Assembly: GCA_937890045.1 (NCBI GenBank)
Contig: CALBXV010000033.1
Span: forward strand, 1 to 6,739
Direction: 5' to 3'
Length of the DNA stretch: 6,739 nt
Source: an uncultured archaeon
Lineage (GTDB): Archaea; Thermoproteota; Nitrososphaeria; Nitrososphaerales; CALBXV01
In this document: one piece after another, positions 1 to 6,666 of the stretch
Layout: every line of letters starts with the position of its first letter
Position numbering within the stretch: the first letter of the stretch is position 1
The notes under the pieces: generated by a model
What the model was told of the DNA's origin: nothing
The model's input: the letters and a program-made list of their open reading frames with translations, nothing else
Databases searched by the model: none
Position numbers and translations under genes: made by a program

Positions 1-1754
1 CCTCCGCTTAGGTAGTAGATGTTTTGGTCATATCCGTCTTGTTCAACTATAGGCGTAAATTCCTCATCTATTCTTGCTTCTTTTCCAGGATCATCTACTA
101 GGAAGCTGAACCATTTCTGGAAATATGTATTAAAATCTTGGTGGATATTCAGCATCACATGTTTTTCAATAGCATTTAGAGTTTCAACAAAATAATCTTC
201 TACCCAAATCTGGTGCTCGTTAAGAATCTCGGCACATCTTTTATAATCTTTCTTCTTTTTGATATTTTCTTCGTTCTTCTTGAGGTCTTCTTGTAATCCT
301 GCTATTGTTGCTCTTGTGCTTGAGATATTATTTCTTATCTCTCTCAATTCTTGCTCAACATTATTAAATTCTGTTTGTAGATTCTCCAGTTTCTTTTCTA
401 CTTCTTTAATGTCTTGGATTTTTGTTTTGATTTCTCTAAGTTTCTTTTGGGAATCTGCAATTTGTTTCTTAACTGTAAGCATAGAATGTTTCTGCTTCTT
501 TATTTCATCTATATTTTCATTAATTTGTCTGAGTTTCTCTTTGAGTTGATTCTGTGCAAGATCATAATCTCTTCTTTTTACCAAGAGTTTCTTAGTTTTT
601 GTAAGTAGACTTACACATTCTTCGACATTTTTAGAGGCTTTCTCTTTTTGGTTCTTCTTCTTTCTAATGTGTTCGGTATATTCTTTTGGATCTGCTGGTC
701 TATCACATGTTGGGCAATTTCTATTTTCTTCAAGTATCTTGTAATCTTTTATTTTTGTATCAATTTCTGTTTCTATTTTCCGGAAGTCTTGTACCTTTTC
801 TTCAAGTTGAATTATTTCAGTCTCTAGATCTTTTTGGTTTTTCTCTGTTCGTGTTGCTATCATTTCAAGTTCTTTTATTTCTGGTTCCAGGTTTTTTCTT
901 TTCTTTTCTAATCTTTCTATTTCTTCTTGAGATGTCTTCAGGTCATTTTTTTTGTCTTCAATTGTTTTTTCAAGAAATGAAACTTCTGTGGAATATTTTG
1001 ATAATTTTAGTTCTGTAGCATGAAGTTCATCTTTTTTTCTGTTAATTTCTTCAAATAAGGTTTGCTTTTCTTGTTCTGTTTTTCTTAATTGTTCTAGCTT
1101 TTCTTGGTTAGATGCAATCCTCTTCGTGAAATCATCTATCTCATTTTGAAGATATTGAATATCTGAGGATCTTATTTCGAATTCTTTTGCTTTCATCTTG
1201 ATTGTACTGGTGATTTCTTTTGCGTTTTCTGCTGCTACCTTGTAATCTTCTATTCTGAAAGCTTTCCTTAATGTTTGGAGTCTTAGATCTGATTTAAGGA
1301 AAAGTATGGTCTTCATTTCCTCTTGGGGTGTGAATATTGCGTATCGATAGATTACGCTCTGCGCTTTAGGGTCTGATGGTTCATTAAAGTTAAGAATTTT
1401 AAGAATTGTTTCTTTAAGTTCTGAGGGTGGTAAATGTTGTACTCCATTTGGATTTTTTAGTGTTCCTTCAATCTGCCTGATTTTATTTTTGTTTTTTTCA
1501 AGTTCTCTAATAACTGTGTATTCGTTTCCATCTATTTCAAATGTTAAGCTTACTTTTCCTTGAGATTCATTTGTTCTAAGTAGTGATGCTCCTTTTTCTG
1601 ATCCTAGCCCGAATAATGCGAATTCTATTGCCATAAGTATTGTAGATTTACCTGAACCAATGTCGCCTTCAAATAATGTTTTTCCTAAAGATAATTCTAT
1701 AGTTTGATTCCTGTAGCTTCTTATGTTCTGTAGAATTAATTTTTTTAATATCAA
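1..1754 (-). CDS. rad50: Rad50 ATPase, DNA double-strand break repair (C-terminal part beyond the window)
   Basis: SMC-like ATPase that partners Mre11 in binding, tethering and processing DNA ends. I translated this frame by hand: 584 complete residues, open at the window edge. Visible in order: Walker A GDIGSGKST (residues 30-38), followed by an ILMAIEFALFG helix; Q-loop FTPQEE with Q144; a charged Glu/Lys-rich coiled coil at about 180-345; zinc hook CPTC (C347, C350); a second coil at about 355-505; and the return to the C-terminal lobe, cut within the signature motif YYLSGG (from residue 580). Walker B and the D-loop lie outside. The start is TTG at 1754: an in-frame TGA lies only 15 nt upstream and the first in-frame ATG follows Walker A. 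GAGG sits 10 nt before it. The start overlaps the mre11 stop as TTGA. The hook comes about 100 residues earlier than in Pyrococcus Rad50, so the arms are short. Identity is very secure; total length is unknown. Confidence 0.95.
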   Translation of the reverse strand, partial: MILKKLILQNIRSYRNQTIELSLGKTLFEGDIGSGKSTILMAIEFALFGLGSEKGASLLRTNESQGKVSLTFEIDGNEYTVIRELEKNKNKIRQIEGTLKNPNGVQHLPPSELKETILKILNFNEPSDPKAQSVIYRYAIFTPQEEMKTILFLKSDLRLQTLRKAFRIEDYKVAAENAKEITSTIKMKAKEFEIRSSDIQYLQNEIDDFTKRIASNQEKLEQLRKTEQEKQTLFEEINRKKDELHATELKLSKYSTEVSFLEKTIEDKKNDLKTSQEEIERLEKKRKNLEPEIKELEMIATRTEKNQKDLETEIIQLEEKVQDFRKIETEIDTKIKDYKILEENRNCPTCDRPADPKEYTEHIRKKKNQKEKASKNVEECVSLLTKTKKLLVKRRDYDLAQNQLKEKLRQINENIDEIKKQKHSMLTVKKQIADSQKKLREIKTKIQDIKEVEKKLENLQTEFNNVEQELREIRNNISSTRATIAGLQEDLKKNEENIKKKKDYKRCAEILNEHQIWVEDYFVETLNAIEKHVMLNIHQDFNTYFQKWFSFLVDDPGKEARIDEEFTPIVEQDGYDQNIYYLSG

Positions 1755-3019
1755 TTTATTTCTTCCTCAAATATTTCGTTAAGTTTCAGAACTAATCTTC
1801 CATTGCTCTGTATTTTATTGAGATATTCTCTCTTTGATTCACCGACCTTCACTTCCTGTCTTAGGACTTCTAATAATTCTGTTGCTAATTTCGATCCTGC
1901 TTCTCCTTTGAGGTGTTTCTGTGATAATTTTACTGTTCCAATATTTTCATTGAACATTTTACGTTCAATTGTACTTGTATCATTTCCTATTACTTGAATT
2001 GATGAATAATCTTTTGAAGTTAGAGAATATCGGTTTAAGTAAACATGTAGTGCTCCTTTTTCTAGTAAATTGCTCTTAAGTTCAGTGAAATTTATATCGG
2101 CTGTTTTTCCCCCTGAAAGTTCTCCTCTTATTTTTAGGATTACTACTTTATCAGTGACATCAAGTGTCTTGAGTTTTTCTTGAATATCTTTAAATGCTTG
2201 AACTGAGTTTTTACCATTTGCATCAAATTCAAAATATTTTCCATCAAAACTCTTTAATTCGATAAACTCTATCTTCTTGACTGCATCATCAAAACTGACT
2301 AGATAGAACCCTCTCGTTTCTCCTTTTATTGTTGCTTCAATATCTCGTCCATATCCAGTAAAAAGTGTACCTGGAAAAATTACGTTCTTATATCCTGGGA
2401 GTTTGAACTTTCCTTTTTCATGTATGTGTCCTCCTGCATAATAATTGAAGCCTTTTGGGAAGCAGGATATTGGAATAGAATCCATTTCTGTTAGGTAGGT
2501 TGGTTTAAATTCTGTGATACCACTGTGAAACATGAAAATCTTAAAGCCACCTGTTTGTTCCAGATTTTGTTTGTCTAGTCTTTCGTAGTATTTGCTTTCT
2601 AGACCATTTTTTCTTGCAAGGATACCTGTTATTTTCGCTCCTGTTATTTTATCTGTTGTAAAACTAAGATGAAGCTTTTTATCTTTCATTTGCCATTTTA
2701 CTATGTTAGTTATTATTCCAGCCGTCTCAAGTAAATCTATGATTGAGGTTCCTGTCGGAGTATAGTCGTGGCTTCCATAGATTACATAAATAGGAATACC
2801 TTTCTCCTTTACTTCAACCATTTTACGTAATGCTTTGTTTACGATACTAAGTTCAGGTATTCCTATATGGAACAAATCTCCAGAAATAATTATGAAATCT
2901 ACTTTATGCTCCACACATTTATTCATTGCTTTTATGAAAGTAGTTAATTCTAGTTCCTGTAATATTTGGTCTCGATGCGCACCGAGATGAATATCTGACA
3001 TGTGAGCAAATTTATACAT
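1751..3019 (-). CDS. mre11: Mre11 nuclease (SbcD-type metallophosphoesterase)
   Basis: Manganese-dependent 3'-5' exonuclease and endonuclease of the Mre11-Rad50 complex; 422 residues, a normal archaeal length. Phosphoesterase motifs are in order: DIH (D9, H11), SGDLFH (D48), YGSHD (S83, H84, D85), FHSG (H165) and GGHIH (H198, H200). Residues from about 250 form the capping domain, and the charged C-terminus (about 370-422) is where archaeal Mre11 binds the base of the Rad50 coil. The third motif has Ser where most family members have the metal-binding Asn (GNHD); other motifs are intact, so activity is likely but should not be assumed. The start is ATG at 3019, 13 nt after the herA stop, with no clear Shine-Dalgarno sequence, which suggests translation coupled to herA. 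An internal ATG at residue 7 is unlikely because it would delete the first beta strand. The stop TGA overlaps the rad50 start. Confidence 0.95.
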   Translation of the reverse strand: MYKFAHMSDIHLGAHRDQILQELELTTFIKAMNKCVEHKVDFIIISGDLFHIGIPELSIVNKALRKMVEVKEKGIPIYVIYGSHDYTPTGTSIIDLLETAGIITNIVKWQMKDKKLHLSFTTDKITGAKITGILARKNGLESKYYERLDKQNLEQTGGFKIFMFHSGITEFKPTYLTEMDSIPISCFPKGFNYYAGGHIHEKGKFKLPGYKNVIFPGTLFTGYGRDIEATIKGETRGFYLVSFDDAVKKIEFIELKSFDGKYFEFDANGKNSVQAFKDIQEKLKTLDVTDKVVILKIRGELSGGKTADINFTELKSNLLEKGALHVYLNRYSLTSKDYSSIQVIGNDTSTIERKMFNENIGTVKLSQKHLKGEAGSKLATELLEVLRQEVKVGESKREYLNKIQSNGRLVLKLNEIFEEEIN

Positions 3020-3032
3020 CTGTTTTTCAACG

Positions 3033-4574
3033 TCACTGTAGTATCAAGTTTTCTTCAGATGTATCAAAATTATCTTTCTTTTTGATGAACTCTTCGAATA
3101 ATGGTGTGTATATTGGGACCGCGAACCTTGTGAATATGCTCGATACTATCGCTTCTCCTTTATCTAGGCGTGCTATTGTTCTGCTTTCATCAGAGAGGTC
3201 TTGTGCTGCACTTTCTATTACTGCATTTCTTTCGGTTGCCATTTCGTTTCCTAGAATTATTTTGGTATTCATGTTTGTAAGTATCATTCTGGGGATAATG
3301 CTTGTAAGTTGAGTTATTGCAATTAATCCAACTTTGAATTTTCTTCCTTCTCGGGCGATAGTGCTGTAGATGTTCCCGCCTTGCTCTATTTTTTCTGCAG
3401 AAAGAACTCTTGGGGCTTCTTCTATTATTATGCTTATGACTGGTTTTTCTGTTAATTCTCCTTTTCCTTTTGCTTCTTTGTAACGATAAAATATTTCATT
3501 AGCTATTATACTTCCTATGAGAAGTTCTGCTTCGTCTCCTAGTCTTGATGTATCCATTACAACAATTTTTCCTTTCTCAAGTGATCCAATAATACTTCGT
3601 ATAGTTGATTCACCAGCTGTAATTGAGAAAACTTCGTTTCCACATATAATTTCGTCATCTAATACAGAGACTCCAAGTGCAATTCTTAGTTTTCTCTGTA
3701 ACACTAGTAATGTTTTTGGGTGAACTTTATCCTCTTCTGTACCTAAAATAATTTGTTCTATCCAATTTTCTTTGTATTGTTTGCGGTATATTGATATAGC
3801 TTGTTCTTGGGCATCTGTAAAACTTATTATTCCTTCAAAATGTTCAGGTTCCAAAGTTTTTAGATTAATAACTAAAGTGTTAGCGCCTGTCGGTGCATTT
3901 GTTGAGTAATACAACATATTCTTGTTTACTTTAGGATGATTCTTGAGCCCAATTGTATTTCGTCCATAATATTCATCATGTGAATCTAAAACTAGAATCC
4001 CGAATTTTCCTTGATCTAACGCACTCCATAACAAAACTTTAACGAGATTACTTTTTCCTCTGCCTGTTGTTGCAGGAATAAGTACATGATGCGTAAAGAA
4101 ATCTTCACCATCAAGATAAAGACTAATATCCAATATCTTTGAACCACTACGTATATTCCCTAAATAGACTGGACTCTTTGTTGCAGTTGCAATAAACTTC
4201 AAATCGTTCTTTGTAGCATAACGTACTGATGAAAAAAATGAAGGTAAAATCTTTGGAACTTTAGCAATACCTTTGGTGATTCTAGCTATAGCTTTAACTT
4301 CAGCAAGAATATAGTTCCTAAGTTTCGGATCCATAAAATCAAGTCCTGATTGAACACCTTCCAAGTTAAGCCCAGCAGCTAACTCTCTTGCTGACTGCGG
4401 AATCTGGCTACCATAAAATAAATTGAATACTTGAAGAATCAAATAACTGTCTTCATTTTCATCAACAGCGAGAAGTTCGCCTAACTCTAATTTATTTCCA
4501 GATTTTTGTCGAATTAAGATACTTGCAACTTGACCTCCAATTACTTGTCCTGCTGTATCTAGTTCTTTACTCAA
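3033..4574 (-). CDS. herA: HerA hexameric DNA translocase / ATPase
   Basis: FtsK/HerA-family ATPase that forms a hexameric ring, pumps duplex DNA and drives the NurA nuclease in 5'-end resection. It has 513 residues, close to the roughly 500 of characterised HerA. The N-terminal region (about 8-57, [10 protein letters not shown] through the ELGELLAV strand) fits the HAS-barrel domain that docks NurA. The P-loop is ATTGRGKSN (168-176, K174, S175). LDSHDEY (196-202) matches the HerA 'LDPHGEY' motif. Walker B with catalytic glutamate is SIIIEEAPR (381-389, E385/E386). [12 protein letters not shown] (406-417) followed by ITQ (Q422) matches the conserved EGRKF arginine-finger and sensor region. 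The first P-loop residue is Ala rather than Gly. The start is TTG at 4574, supported by AGGAAG seven nt upstream and an in-frame TGA shortly before; no ATG is available. It lies 4 nt after the nurA stop. Confidence 0.96.
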   Translation of the reverse strand: MSKELDTAGQVIGGQVASILIRQKSGNKLELGELLAVDENEDSYLILQVFNLFYGSQIPQSARELAAGLNLEGVQSGLDFMDPKLRNYILAEVKAIARITKGIAKVPKILPSFFSSVRYATKNDLKFIATATKSPVYLGNIRSGSKILDISLYLDGEDFFTHHVLIPATTGRGKSNLVKVLLWSALDQGKFGILVLDSHDEYYGRNTIGLKNHPKVNKNMLYYSTNAPTGANTLVINLKTLEPEHFEGIISFTDAQEQAISIYRKQYKENWIEQIILGTEEDKVHPKTLLVLQRKLRIALGVSVLDDEIICGNEVFSITAGESTIRSIIGSLEKGKIVVMDTSRLGDEAELLIGSIIANEIFYRYKEAKGKGELTEKPVISIIIEEAPRVLSAEKIEQGGNIYSTIAREGRKFKVGLIAITQLTSIIPRMILTNMNTKIILGNEMATERNAVIESAAQDLSDESRTIARLDKGEAIVSSIFTRFAVPIYTPLFEEFIKKKDNFDTSEENLILQ

Positions 4575-4578
4575 TTTT

Positions 4579-5691
4579 TTACTTCCTAACCAACATATTC
4601 ATTATATTATGTGCATCATTTGCACGCATATGTCTTGCAAACTTCCCTAATTTACCTATTTTTGAAATCTGCGAAAGAATAATTCCTCTATAATACTCAA
4701 GTTCGTTAACCGAAACTCTTGCGAACCTATCTACATCAAGAAGACCATAAGGATATCCTGGCATAGTGATATCCGTTGAATTTTTTACAAGTTCAGTAAG
4801 CGTCTCATTGAGCTGAAGTTCGCTTAAAGCTTTGAATTGATCTCGCTGAATTTCATATCTGAAAATTCTTTCTGCACTTGGATTAAGTTTTACAGCCAAC
4901 ATTATCACATTATGATCTTTACTCATAGATTCAGCTATAGGATAATACCATTCACGTTTAATATTATAATCTTCAGATAATTTGTTAACAGCACCTAGAA
5001 GTGATTGACCCGTAGTAGTGAATAACGCACTTGTTTTAGACAATCCACTCAAAATAACACCCTGCTTTTTAGATGCTCTTTCTAATCCTTGAAGATAAAT
5101 CGATTCATTCTTGAAACTTGTTTGAAGTGTTCCATCCATAACAAGTATATCTCCTTGACTCAAGAATTCTGTTATTATTGATGCAAATTTCCATTCGGCG
5201 AATCGTCTTGCTATTGATGCTACTCTTTCTATATCTGCTCTTTGATTTCCATTCATTATTGATCTTTCAAATGAATTGAATGAAAGATTTCTTGCAGCTG
5301 GTAAATATTTCTTAAATTCAGGAGCAGCAGGAATTAGGATAGTTTCGAAATATATTTCATCATTTTTAAATGTAGAATATGTGGCTGAAAAAAATTCGAT
5401 TCTCGGTAAACTCAAATTGATCTTCTTTTTGCCATCCCATATACATGTGTGAACACGATTTAGTTGAATAGAAAAGTTGGGTGCTCCAATTATCTGTTGA
5501 TTACCTCCATCTACAAAAGCAAGTCTGCGTCCCGATTTTACTTCTTTAATTAAGCGAAACCCTTCTTTCTCTAAGGGAAATGGTTTAACATTTGGATCTT
5601 TAAAATGTGGTTCGCCAGTATCTTGCTCCAAAATATTGGCATCAAGATTTTCAACTAGTTTTCTTGCTGATTCTAAACTCAAATCAATCAC
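4579..5691 (-). CDS. nurA: NurA 5'-3' nuclease, HerA partner
   Basis: NurA is a dimeric RNase H-fold nuclease that degrades DNA inside the HerA ring to produce 3' overhangs. The protein has 370 residues, within the family range. Key regions: [10 protein letters not shown] (57-66) with the metal-binding D61; ILVMDGTLQ (182-190) with D186, the second acidic strand; [13 protein letters not shown] (314-326); and a C-terminal NDAHNIM (358-364) whose H361 matches the conserved late histidine of the family. The intermediate glutamate could be E155 or E166; I cannot tell which. The start is GTG at 5691, directly preceded by an in-frame TGA, so no longer form is possible; there is no Shine-Dalgarno sequence, suggesting a leaderless mRNA. 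It is the first gene of the operon, and herA begins 4 nt after its TAA. In Sulfolobus and Pyrococcus the usual order places herA first and nurA last, so the order here is rearranged. Confidence 0.93.
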   Translation of the reverse strand: MIDLSLESARKLVENLDANILEQDTGEPHFKDPNVKPFPLEKEGFRLIKEVKSGRRLAFVDGGNQQIIGAPNFSIQLNRVHTCIWDGKKKINLSLPRIEFFSATYSTFKNDEIYFETILIPAAPEFKKYLPAARNLSFNSFERSIMNGNQRADIERVASIARRFAEWKFASIITEFLSQGDILVMDGTLQTSFKNESIYLQGLERASKKQGVILSGLSKTSALFTTTGQSLLGAVNKLSEDYNIKREWYYPIAESMSKDHNVIMLAVKLNPSAERIFRYEIQRDQFKALSELQLNETLTELVKNSTDITMPGYPYGLLDVDRFARVSVNELEYYRGIILSQISKIGKLGKFARHMRANDAHNIMNMLVRK

Positions 5692-5708
5692 TCAATTAAG
5701 AAACATTT

Positions 5709-5720
5709 CGTTAAAAAAAA
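5709..5720 (-). promoter_or_regulatory. Possible TATA box for the nurA operon
   Basis: On the minus strand the T-rich run ending TTTTAACG is centred about 24 nt before the nurA GTG. That is the distance expected of an archaeal TATA box for a leaderless transcript. The match is weak (a T-tract rather than a clear TTTAWA box), so this is a positional guess. Confidence 0.3.
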
Positions 5721-5882
5721 TGAAAAAGACATAACTTACAAATACGTATCTTGACTATTTATCTTTCACTAAATTAGATTCTGTTTCATCTATTGTTTGA
5801 TATTTGCACATAGCATATGCATAATAAAGCTGCATTATTATTTCTAAATTCTTCTATTTCTTTTCTGTACGTATTAAGTCTT

Positions 5883-5902
5883 AGATTATTCTTAAATAAT
5901 CT
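5883..5902. repeat. Perfect 8-bp inverted repeat, candidate operator
   Basis: AGATTATT (5883-5890) and AATAATCT (5895-5902) are exact reverse complements separated by CTTA. The 20-bp element ends five bases before the BRE-like hexamer of the rightward promoter. This is a common position for archaeal activator or repressor sites of the Lrp or winged-helix type. The low-complexity background makes chance occurrence possible. Confidence 0.45.
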
Positions 5903-5907
5903 TGTCC

Positions 5908-5922
5908 AAAAACATATTTATT
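5908..5922 (+). promoter_or_regulatory. BRE/TATA promoter of the DEDD-like gene
   Basis: AAAAAC (5908-5913) resembles a BRE, directly followed by ATATTTATT (5914-5922) as the TATA box. The box is centred about 27 nt before the ATG at 5945, so transcription would begin at or within a base or two of the start codon. Absence of a Shine-Dalgarno sequence before this ATG agrees with a leaderless mRNA. Confidence 0.6.
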
Positions 5923-5944
5923 GCATAATTGAAATTGTTTCGGT

Positions 5945-6490
5945 ATGGTTAAGGTATTTTCTGAAGATATGAATCTGGATTTTGAAGGAACAATTATTGA
6001 TTTAGAAACAATTGGAAATTTTCAAACGCAATATTTTGATAGCAGGCGTTATCGCAATATTATTCCTGTTATTTTTGGTATTATTTGTAAGGAAGAATTG
6101 AAAATAATTTCTGCAGAGGATGAACTAGATATTGAAAAATTAAAGAAAGAAATCAATGTAAATCTACCAAAGTTAAGAGAACCTTATTTCGCATTTAATT
6201 CCAATTTTGAAACTGGTACTTTATTCCATTCTTGTTCTTATTTAGCAAAATTTCAAGGTGAACTTAACAAAGAAATGTATGAGGGAAAATGGAAGGTAGT
6301 AAGAGAATTAGGAATTTCAAATTATGGAGATCCGTTTCATGATAAAGGTCTAGAATGTTCAAAGGCATGGCTAAGAGGAGAAATTGATATGGCAATTGCT
6401 CATAATAGAAGTTGTTTATTAAAAGAAAAAGATATTTTATTATTGAGAGGTTACAGAAAACCAGATGAATTGGAAATAATAAAAGAGTAA
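5945..6490 (+). CDS. DEDD-type 3'-5' exonuclease-like (RNase H fold) protein, function uncertain
   Basis: 181 residues. I do not recognise a named family, but three motifs occur in the order and spacing of DEDD exonucleases. GTIIDLETIG (15-24) carries D19 and E21 like the Exo I DxE strand. YFAFNSNFETG (81-91) resembles Exo II (hxxxNxxFD), with Glu89 in the Asp position. DMAIAHNRSCLLKEKDILLL (148-167) resembles Exo III around H153 and N154. The expected last Asp after the histidine is absent: the local residues are RSCLLKE, so the site may be altered or inactive, or D163 or E161 may substitute. There is no signal peptide or membrane segment, so it is presumably cytoplasmic. ATG at 5945 fits the promoter spacing. 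It is transcribed away from the nurA-herA-mre11-rad50 operon, so a nucleic-acid repair role is possible but is inferred from fold and position only. I am sure it is a real gene and moderately sure of the fold. Confidence 0.72.
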   Translation: MVKVFSEDMNLDFEGTIIDLETIGNFQTQYFDSRRYRNIIPVIFGIICKEELKIISAEDELDIEKLKKEINVNLPKLREPYFAFNSNFETGTLFHSCSYLAKFQGELNKEMYEGKWKVVRELGISNYGDPFHDKGLECSKAWLRGEIDMAIAHNRSCLLKEKDILLLRGYRKPDELEIIKE

Positions 6491-6524
6491 TTTTATTTTT
6501 TCTGTTTATTATTTTCTTATTTTT
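6491..6524 (+). terminator. T-tract terminator after the DEDD-like gene
   Basis: Directly after the TAA stop comes a series of T-runs (TTTTATTTTTT, then TTTATTATTTTC and TTATTTTTC). Archaeal RNA polymerase terminates intrinsically at such U-rich stretches without needing a hairpin. No stem-loop immediately precedes them. Confidence 0.55.
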
Positions 6525-6577
6525 CAAACTTTTATTGATATAATTATGATTATTCTTTTAAGATCTAATTTGTTTGA

Positions 6578-6608
6578 TGATCTTTGTTTTTCAAAAAACA
6601 AAATATCA
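6578..6608. repeat. Imperfect hairpin upstream of the zinc-ribbon gene
   Basis: TTTGTTTT (6583-6590) pairs exactly with AAAACAAA (6595-6602) around the loop TCAA. An outer TGAT (6578-6581) pairs with ATCA (6605-6608) across a small internal loop. The stem is nearly all A-T. It could be an operator for the gene starting at 6667, a processing or termination signal for the gene ending at 6490, or chance in AT-rich DNA. Confidence 0.4.
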
Positions 6609-6615
6609 TTTTATA
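6609..6615 (+). promoter_or_regulatory. Candidate TATA box for the zinc-ribbon gene
   Basis: TTTTATA sits 52 nt before the TTG at 6667. Transcription would begin near 6635-6640, giving a leader of about 30 nt that includes the Shine-Dalgarno sequence at 6657-6661. The box directly abuts the hairpin, which would suit an operator role. Confidence 0.35.
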
Positions 6616-6656
6616 CTTCCTTGGTTAAGTTGGCGCGATAGCATTTTTTTGTATTA

Positions 6657-6661
6657 GGTGA
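6657..6661 (+). promoter_or_regulatory. Ribosome binding site GGTGA deciding the TTG start
   Basis: GGTGA matches the archaeal anti-Shine-Dalgarno complement (GGAGGTGA) and lies five nt before TTG at 6667. The nearby ATG codons (6674 and 6678) open frames that stop within the window, so the ribosome binding site and the cysteine-containing frame together select TTG. Confidence 0.55.
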
Positions 6662-6666
6662 TTGGT

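Larger units (their letters stand above)
5692..5944. other. Divergent intergenic region between nurA and the DEDD-like gene
   Basis: 253 bp without a convincing gene. It separates two divergently transcribed units and is very AT-rich. It holds the candidate promoters for both directions (see separate entries), a perfect inverted repeat at 5883-5902, an 8-bp palindrome GCATATGC at 5813-5820, and near-repeated octamers TGCATAAT (5818-5825) and TGCATTAT (5831-5838). No tRNA-like or other structured RNA is apparent by eye. Confidence 0.7.

Noticed and set aside
259..1018. Plus-strand open frames rich in Phe, Leu and Ser (259-549, 414-608 and 686-1018)
   Set aside because: They are antisense to the Rad50 coiled coil; the Phe/Leu/Ser content is what Lys/Glu-rich codons give on the opposite strand.
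1..1754. Possibility that the coiled-coil ATPase is a generic SMC or SbcC
   Set aside because: The CPTC zinc hook, the Walker A context and overlap with mre11 fit Rad50; SMC proteins have a globular hinge instead of a hook.
1803..3723. Plus-strand open frames at 1803-1997, 3082-3312 and 3517-3723
   Set aside because: They lie antisense within mre11 and herA, whose protein motifs are unmistakable.
5817..5972. 51-codon plus-strand frame starting MHNKAALLF
   Set aside because: It runs through the promoter and the start of the DEDD-like gene, has no ribosome binding site, and its hydrophobic content reflects AT-rich DNA.
6264..6527. Minus-strand 87-residue open frame
   Set aside because: It is mostly antisense to the DEDD-like gene, starts in the T-rich terminator, and has a low-complexity composition.
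6620..6645. tRNA-like stretch (TGGTTAAGTTGGCGCGATAGC)
   Set aside because: It recalls a D-arm, but no acceptor, anticodon or T-arm stems can be drawn around it.
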